Assembly: GCF_030936135.1 (NCBI RefSeq)
Contig: NC_082604.1
Coordinates: 6,579,001 to 6,643,000 of the forward strand
From: Gavia stellata
Lineage: Eukaryota; Chordata; Aves; Gaviiformes; Gaviidae
Direction of reading: 5' to 3'
DNA: 64,000 bases
A model generated the notes under the pieces. That model did not search any database, was not told where the DNA came from, and was given only the letters and a program-made list of their open reading frames with translations. Positions 58,187 through 64,000 of this stretch are shown here, piece after piece. Each line of letters opens with the position of its first letter. Position 1 is the first letter of the stretch. The translations under genes were made by a program, and so were the position numbers.

Positions 58187-60055
58187 TACAGAATCACCAA
58201 ATCATTAAGGTTGGAAAAGACCTGTAAGATCATCAAGTCCAACCATCAACCCAACACCACCATGCCCATTAAACCATGTCCCGTAATGCCACATCCACAT
58301 GTTCCTTGAACACCTCCAGCGATGGTGACTCCACCACTTCCCTGGGCAGCCTGTTCCAGTGCTTCACCACTCTCTCCGTAAAGAAATTTTTCCTAATATC
58401 CAGCCTGAACCTCCCCTGGTGCAACCTGAGGCCATTTCCTCTTGTCCTGTCACAAGTCACTTGGGAGAAGAGACCAACACCCACCTCTCTGCAACCCCCT
58501 TTCAGGTAGTTGTAGAGAGCGATAAGGTCTCCCCTCAGCCTCCTCTTCTCCAGACTGAACAACCCCAGCTCCCTCAGCCGCCCCTCATCAGACTTGTGCT
58601 CCAGACCCCTCACCAGCTTCGTTGCCCTTCTCTGGACACGCTCCAGCACCTCAATGTCCTTCTTGCAGTGAGGAGGCCAAAACTGAACACAGCATTCGAG
58701 GTGTGGCCTCACCAGCGCCGAGTACAGGGGCACGATCACCTCCCTACTCCTGCTGATCACACCATTTCTGATACAGGCCAGGATGCCGTTGGCCTTCTTG
58801 GCCACCTGGGCACACTGCTGGCTCATATTCAGCCGGCTGTTGACCAACACCCCCAGGTCCTTTTCTGTGGGGGAGCTTTCCAGCCACTCATCCCCAAGCC
58901 TGTAGCGTTGCATGGGGTTGTTGTGACCAATGTGCAGGACCTGGCACTTGGCCTTGTTGAACCTCATCCAATTGGCCTGGGCCCATCCATCCAGCCTGTC
59001 CAGATCCCTCTGCAGAGCCTTCCGACCCTCAAGCAGATCAACACTCCCGCCCAACTTGGTGTCATCTGCAAACCTACTGAGGGAGCACTCAATCCCCTCA
59101 TCCAGATCATCGATAAATATATTAAACAAGACCGGCCCCAAAACTGAGCCCTGGGGGACTCCGCTTGTGACCGGCCACCAGCTGGATTTCGGTCCATTCA
59201 CCACGACTCTCTGGGCTCGGCCGTCCAGCCAGTTTTTTACCCAGCGAAGAGTGCACTTGTCTAAGCTACAATTCGCCAGCTTCTCCAGGAGAATACTGTG
59301 GGAGACAGTGTCAAAGGCTTTACTGAAGTCCAGGTAGACAACATCCCCAGACTTTCCCTCATCCACTCAGCGGGTCACCTGGTCATAGAAGGAGATCAGG
59401 TTGGTCAGGCAGGACCTGCCTTTCATGAACCCGTGCTGGCTGGGCCTGATCCCTTGGTTGTCCTGCACGTGCCCCATGAGCACCCTCAAGATGAACCTCT
59501 CCATAATCTTCCCCGGCACTGAGGTCAGGCTGACAGGCCTGTAGTTCGCCGGATCCTCCTTCCAACCCTTCTTGTAGATGGGCGTCACGTTGGCAAGCCT
59601 CCAGTCATCCGGGACCTCCCCTGTTAACCAGGACTGTTGATAACTGATGGAGAGCGGCTTGGCAAGCTCCTCCGCCAGCTCCCTCAGCACCCTTGGGTGG
59701 ATGCCCATAGACTTGTGAGTGTCCCGGTGGCATAGCAGGTCGTTAACTGCTTCCTCGTGGATCACGGGGAGTTTATTTTGCTCTCCATCCTTGTCTTCCA
59801 GCTCAGGGAGCTGAATACCCTGAGGATACCTGGTCTGGCTGTTAAAGACTGAGGCAAAGAAGGCATTAAGTACCTCAGCCTTTTCCTCATCCTTGGTGAC
59901 AATGTTCCCCCCCTGCATCCAGTAAAGGATGGAGATTCTCCTTGGCTCTGACCATGGCCAGATTGAGCTCTAGCTGGGCTTTTGCCTTTCTAATTCCCTC
60001 TCTGCATGACCTAACGAGATCCTTGTGCTCTTCTTCAGTTACGGGGCCATGTGGA
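58187..60055 (-). mobile_element. CR1 LINE, 5'-truncated, with broken ORF2
   Basis: Non-LTR retrotransposon of the chicken-repeat-1 family. The minus strand encodes the C-terminal half of ORF2. A short pre-RT segment comes first (VTEEEHKDLVRSCREGIRKA). The reverse transcriptase follows, with NYRPVSLTS, the GFMKGRSCLTNL block, [24 protein letters not shown] and the catalytic FADD box (59,060-59,071). The C-terminal region ends in [19 protein letters not shown] before a stop at 58,269. The 3' end after that stop carries the CR1 signature (TTTTCCAACCTTAATGATT) and two degenerate 8-bp tail repeats. Breaks are an in-frame TGA at 59,367-59,369, a frameshift at the G7 run 59,907-59,913, a deletion in the linker just before it, and loss of three residues near 59,690. 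The endonuclease domain and ORF1 are absent, so the copy is not autonomous. Its 5' boundary is approximate. Confidence 0.92.
58269..59918 (-). pseudogene. CR1 reverse transcriptase remnant
   Basis: A single frame of about 550 codons covers essentially the whole reverse-transcriptase domain and the C-terminal region, interrupted only by the TGA at 59,367-59,369, next to the codons for VDEGKS. The catalytic aspartates of the FADD box and the first-motif Asp of YLDFSKAFD are preserved. The frame is lost upstream at a G7 homopolymer. With one stop over such a length the insertion is fairly young compared with the other CR1 relics in the window. Confidence 0.9.
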
Positions 60056-63000
60056 AGCCCAGCTGGGCTGGGAATGGTGCGCTGCCCACCCAAGGCGATG
60101 GTAGCACAGGTTGGGTGGTGGAGGGGACGGGAGCCCCATGGGTGCATGCCACGGTGCGGATGCTGAGCCAGCACTTGGGGGCCACCAGAAGCCAGCAGCG
60201 AGGAGGGGACGTGCCCTACTCGGCCGGTGGGGGGGAGCCCTGGCCCTCCCCCGGCTGCAGGACCATGGGACCCACCTGACACCTTTGCCTTTGCTGGATG
60301 AATCCGGTCCACTTCTCGGCAGCAGGGTTACCGATTTTTCAGCCCGTTTCACACAGACAAACGGGCTCTTTTCTTCCCTGCAATGGGCAGCTTGGGCAGA
60401 ACAGTTCCTTGCCAGCAACAGCGTGTTTCTCTTCTTGGTGATCGCAAATAAACTTCCCTGGCCTCAGGGGATCCCCGCTTGGCTCCCGGCAAGGGATCTT
60501 GGCGCAGCAGGGTTTCCCATGCCGAAAGGGACGTTGAGACCCATTTGTTAAGGAAACATGGCCCTGTAAATACTGCTTAAAGCTCCTTTTATTAATGTTA
60601 TAGCCATTCCCAGGGCGCTTGTTTCTGCGCTGGCAGTTTGGGGTGCCGCTTTGGCCTTGCCAGGCTGTGCCAGGGAAAGACAGCCAAGGGCCCATGTAGG
60701 GGGTTATGCACGTCTCCGTCCAGCTCCCCTCTGCTCTCACGCCAACTTGCAGCTGAGCCAGGTACTGGCTTTTTTTAGCACAGGCTGGTCTTGTTTTGGG
60801 GCTCGTTCTGGGCTGGGAAGAGCCTGGGCAGGGAACAGAGTAACAACCTCAGTGATCTGGTATGCGGAGCACTCCCCTGCAACATCCCCTGCCAAAACAT
60901 CCTCCCCAGATTTCGCGCCCAGCAATGATCGCATCTTTCCGACGAGGCACCTGAGAGCGTACCTCTGCCCGGCTCTCCCCTTCAGCTCTGCTCACAGGCT
61001 GAGCTATTAATGAGGTATTTAATGAGATTTCCACTTGCCCATTAAAATGAACACATCAACACAGGCGAGGAAGGAGAGCTTGCAGCCGATAGTCACGCAG
61101 CCCCCTGAAGCCTACTTGTGTTCATCGAAAACGCATTGTTAGAAAGTATTTATTAGGAGAGCATTTCTGAATAATGCAGGCACGGAGAAGAGCAGTTTCC
61201 TTTGCACACAGGAATTTCCTCCTTGTCCAAGTCAGCCAGGCCCCTCGGCTGTGAGGTTTGACAACGGATGGTGCTAACCGCCCTGGCACCGCCAGCCTGG
61301 CCGGTCACCGCCGAGGCCGGGGGGACTGGGGGCTGGTTTGGGGGACTGGGGGCTGGTTTGCCGTGATGCCCCCGCAGAGCCGCCGCTCTGTCCGAGAGCA
61401 GTGGGAGGGCACGCCTGGGATTCCTCTGGGCATCTTGGACAGCCAGCGCAGCGCCGGCCCTTGGTGGCACTGTTGGCAGAGATGCTTCTGCAATTCCCAT
61501 CTGCCGGGTCCAGCCAGGCCCTTTCCCCTGCCAGTGTGTGGGCTGTGGGGTGGAAGGGAGCCCTGACCCCAGCCAGCTGAAAACAGAACAGAAGAGAAAA
61601 AAGTCGGGGTTTGTTTGGGGTTTTGTGGTATTTGTGCAATGTGGTGGAGGTAATCCCAGCTCAAATACCATGGGCTCCCTGGTCCACATCACTCTTCCAG
61701 CCTTTTTAAAGGAGTGTTTGCCCCCCAATCCCCTATTTTCTATCATTTTTGGTTGCTGAGGGGCAGAAATGGCATCATCTGCCTCGGTCACCACTCCCCG
61801 TCACTGGAAATGTCTCTTCTTTCAGACCCTGTACTCGCTGCTCTCGACTGGGGGTAGCAGTGTTGCTGGGGTGTCTGGAGGAGCCGTACAAACCAGAAGA
61901 GTGTATTTGCTCCGGGTCTGATGCGAAAGGGGAGGGGGCATGTGGAGCCCCGTAACCTCGAGCGGTTTGGCAGAGGCTGTGTGGGGACAAGCGGCTCCAT
62001 GCTGGGGCATGGGCCGGGCAGCAAGGGGCCACAGGATGCTGGGGCTGCTGCTGCTGGGGTTCAGGGTGACCCCCAGCTCTCCCCACAGCAGCCAGTTGGG
62101 ATTTAGGACTCCTTGCAAGGTGGTTCGCTTTCCCTCTCTCCGTCCCTTCCCTCCTTTTAGCCCCCATTGCAAACAGGACACTTGCTCTCACTGCAGGCAG
62201 GCGTGTGGGTGCTGGTGCACCCAGCTCCTCCAAATGTAGCCCCAGGCAGGCAGGGTGCAGGCAGGGCTCCTCTTGGCTCCACAAACCCCAGCCCGCGTCT
62301 GCTGTGTCTGAAAGCACTGCCTGCTGACAGCCCAGTGCCGTCCACATGCACGTCCAACCCTCCGCTGGGGTGAAAGCCACGAGCCCGTGAGTGAGACAAT
62401 GCCCTCCCATCACACTTTTCTTCGCATTATGTAAATACGTAAGAATCATTTTTGGCCATAATGGTTTTTCCATTCACTGCAGCATCGATCCAGAGCCACC
62501 GGCGCCGGTAACCTCTGCCGTGCATTAGCTGACTCCCTGCTTTTTGCAGCGTGATGGATGTGATGGCAGGGCGGTGGGGCAGCTGGGTTGGGCACTGGCC
62601 CGCTGGATTTTGCATCTGTTTTCCCTGTGCAGGATCCTCCTGGATTGTCATTCAAGTGCCAGTGAGACTGTGTCACTGTATTCTCGGGCCAGGCGACCGG
62701 TCCCTGCGTGCCTTGTGGACGGTCTGCACTCAAACTCAATAATCTTTGCTTCAAAACAACAGTGAGGTGCGAAGCGGCAACAGTTTGCTTGTTTCTCCCA
62801 TCATTTACAAAATCTAATCACTTAGAAGTGAGGACATGATTAATGAAAGGCATTATGAATCTTACATTATCTATAAAGTGAAATATCATTGTGGAATCTG
62901 AGCCATGCATATTTCACCGAGAAACTGTAAATCTGATAAAAAAAGGATTACTATATGTTTTTACTTTGGGCATTTCATGGTATGAATCACCACAAAGCGC

Positions 63001-63480
63001 TCTCTGGGAAGTTGCAGAGAATGATACATCCATGACACTTTCAATAGGGCATCTCTTTGTGCTTAGCAGAAGGCGTTTATGGTTGCTGTAGGGCTAATAA
63101 AATACTTATGATGTCTCCAATTATTCATTTTTATAAGTGCTTGTTCTCCTGACCTGAACAGCCAAAACCACACTGTGACTGGGTTTAGCAGTAAATTGGG
63201 GTTTTTTTTCTGGAATAAAATGACTTTGCCTCTCTTCCATATGAAAGACAATGCCGGTTCACTCTCAGCTATCACAACATTTTATATGTTTCTCGCTTTG
63301 GAAAGCACCTTTCCATCTGGCAGCCCCGGAGGCAGCCGGCTGACCCAGCAGCCTTTGTCTGCACTTGGGCTGCAGCACCTTGCCTCGTGTCTGCCAGGGG
63401 GTTTATGTGCGAGCCGGAGAAGCGGATCTGGCAGCCAAGAGCAGACTGGGGGCCTCAACACACTGTCACTGCAGACGTGC
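60056..63480. other. GC-rich intergenic DNA, no gene recognised
   Basis: Lies between the CR1 copy and the LTR. The GC-rich left and central parts hold open frames on both strands (up to 232 codons at 61,775-62,473, minus), none of which resembles a known protein or shows flanking splice sites I trust. The right part (62.8-63.3 kb) is AT-rich. A 20-bp tandem duplication sits at 61,321-61,360. Confidence 0.6.
61321..61360. repeat. 20-bp perfect tandem duplication
   Basis: GGGGACTGGGGGCTGGTTTG occurs twice head to tail with no mismatch, in G-rich DNA. The two copies bring six to eight G-runs within 40 bases, so a G-quadruplex is possible. It is probably a small minisatellite seed. Confidence 0.9.
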
Positions 63481-64000
63481 TGTCGTGGTTTAAGCCCAGC
63501 TGGCAACTAAGCACCGCACAGCCGCTCGCTCACTCCCCCCCTGCCCCGGTGGGATGGGGGAGAGAATTGGAAAAGTAAAAGCGAGAAAGCTCGTGGGTTG
63601 AGATAAGAACAGTTTAATAAGTGAAATGAAATTAAATAGAATAATAATAATGATGATGATAATAATAAAAATTGTAATGAAAAGGAAAATAACAACAACA
63701 ACAAACAAGAAAGGTAAGTGATGCAAATGAAAACAATTGCTCACCACCCTCCAACCGATGCCCAGCCCAAGCAGCGGTCCCCCGGCCAGCTTTCCCCCTA
63801 GTTTATATACTGAGCACGATATCATATGGTCTGGAATATCCCTTTGGTCAGTTGGGGTCAGCTGTCCCGGCTGTGTCCCCTCCCAACTTCTTGTGCACCC
63901 CCAGCCCACTCGCTGGTGGGGTGGTGTGAGAAGCAGAAAAGGCCTTGACTCTGTGTAAGCGCTGCTCAGCAATAACGAAAACATCCCTGCTTTATCAACA
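63481..64000 (-). mobile_element. Avian endogenous retrovirus LTR, cut by window end
   Basis: On the minus strand the LTR ends in CCACGACA at 63,481 (terminal CA), after AGTGAGCGAGCGGCTG and CCAGCTGGGCTTAAACCACG. Promoter-like TATATAAAC sits at 63,801-63,809, and a candidate poly(A) signal ATTAAA at 63,613-63,618 is followed by TTCTTATCTCAACC, giving the usual U3-R-U5 order. An AT-rich trinucleotide-like tract (63,637-63,715) lies between them. From memory this is an LTR type abundant in neoavian genomes (zebra finch TguLTR5-like). Its 5' end is outside the window, so a solo LTR and a provirus cannot be told apart. No retroviral gene lies inside the window. Confidence 0.8.

Noticed and set aside
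58359-59147. 262-codon plus-strand open frame
   Set aside because: It is the antisense of the CR1 reverse-transcriptase sequence, a known artefact of this repeat.
61775-62473. 232-codon minus-strand open frame
   Set aside because: GC-rich chance frame overlapped by other frames of similar length; no domain recognised.

Overview
The window looks like vertebrate nuclear DNA from a bird, probably a neoavian rather than a galliform. Evidence for a bird is the CR1-type LINE sequence (one long reverse-transcriptase copy at about 58.19-60.05 kb and smaller relics), small introns, and three recognisable vertebrate genes. The neoavian guess rests on an LTR at the right edge that I recognise from memory as a type common in neoavian genomes. 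No bacterial, phage, CRISPR, tRNA or rRNA signal was seen.

Layout. From 1 to about 33.8 kb there is no recognisable gene: it is AT-leaning intergenic DNA with CR1 relics (about 15.58 and 24.3 kb), a pyrimidine tract (17.18-17.26 kb), a 22-bp perfect palindrome (4.8 kb) and a strong RFX X-box match (4.23 kb). OTOS (otospiralin) lies at 33,866-36,664 on the + strand in three coding exons, one of them only 27 nt. COPS9 (COP9 signalosome subunit 9) follows in tandem at 37,184-39,175, with its first two exons in a CpG island. From 39.4 to about 50 kb no gene was recognised, and part may be ADIPOQ 3'UTR. ADIPOQ (adiponectin) is on the - strand at 51,486-50,329 in two coding exons. From 51.5 to 58.2 kb is its 5' flank. 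The CR1 LINE, a GC-rich stretch with no recognised gene (60.06-63.48 kb), and an LTR running off the end of the window complete it.

The three genes do not form a pathway: OTOS is a secreted inner-ear protein, COPS9 is a ubiquitous regulator of cullin-RING ligases, and ADIPOQ is a secreted metabolic hormone. OTOS then COPS9, same strand, is the order known in human 2q37.3. ADIPOQ is on 3q27 in human, so its position about 11 kb from COPS9 marks a chromosomal arrangement different from human. I found no convincing new biological system. The observations most worth checking are the tandem 4-nt-spaced splice donors in ADIPOQ, the gene linkage, the OTOS microexon, and a few candidate noncoding elements.
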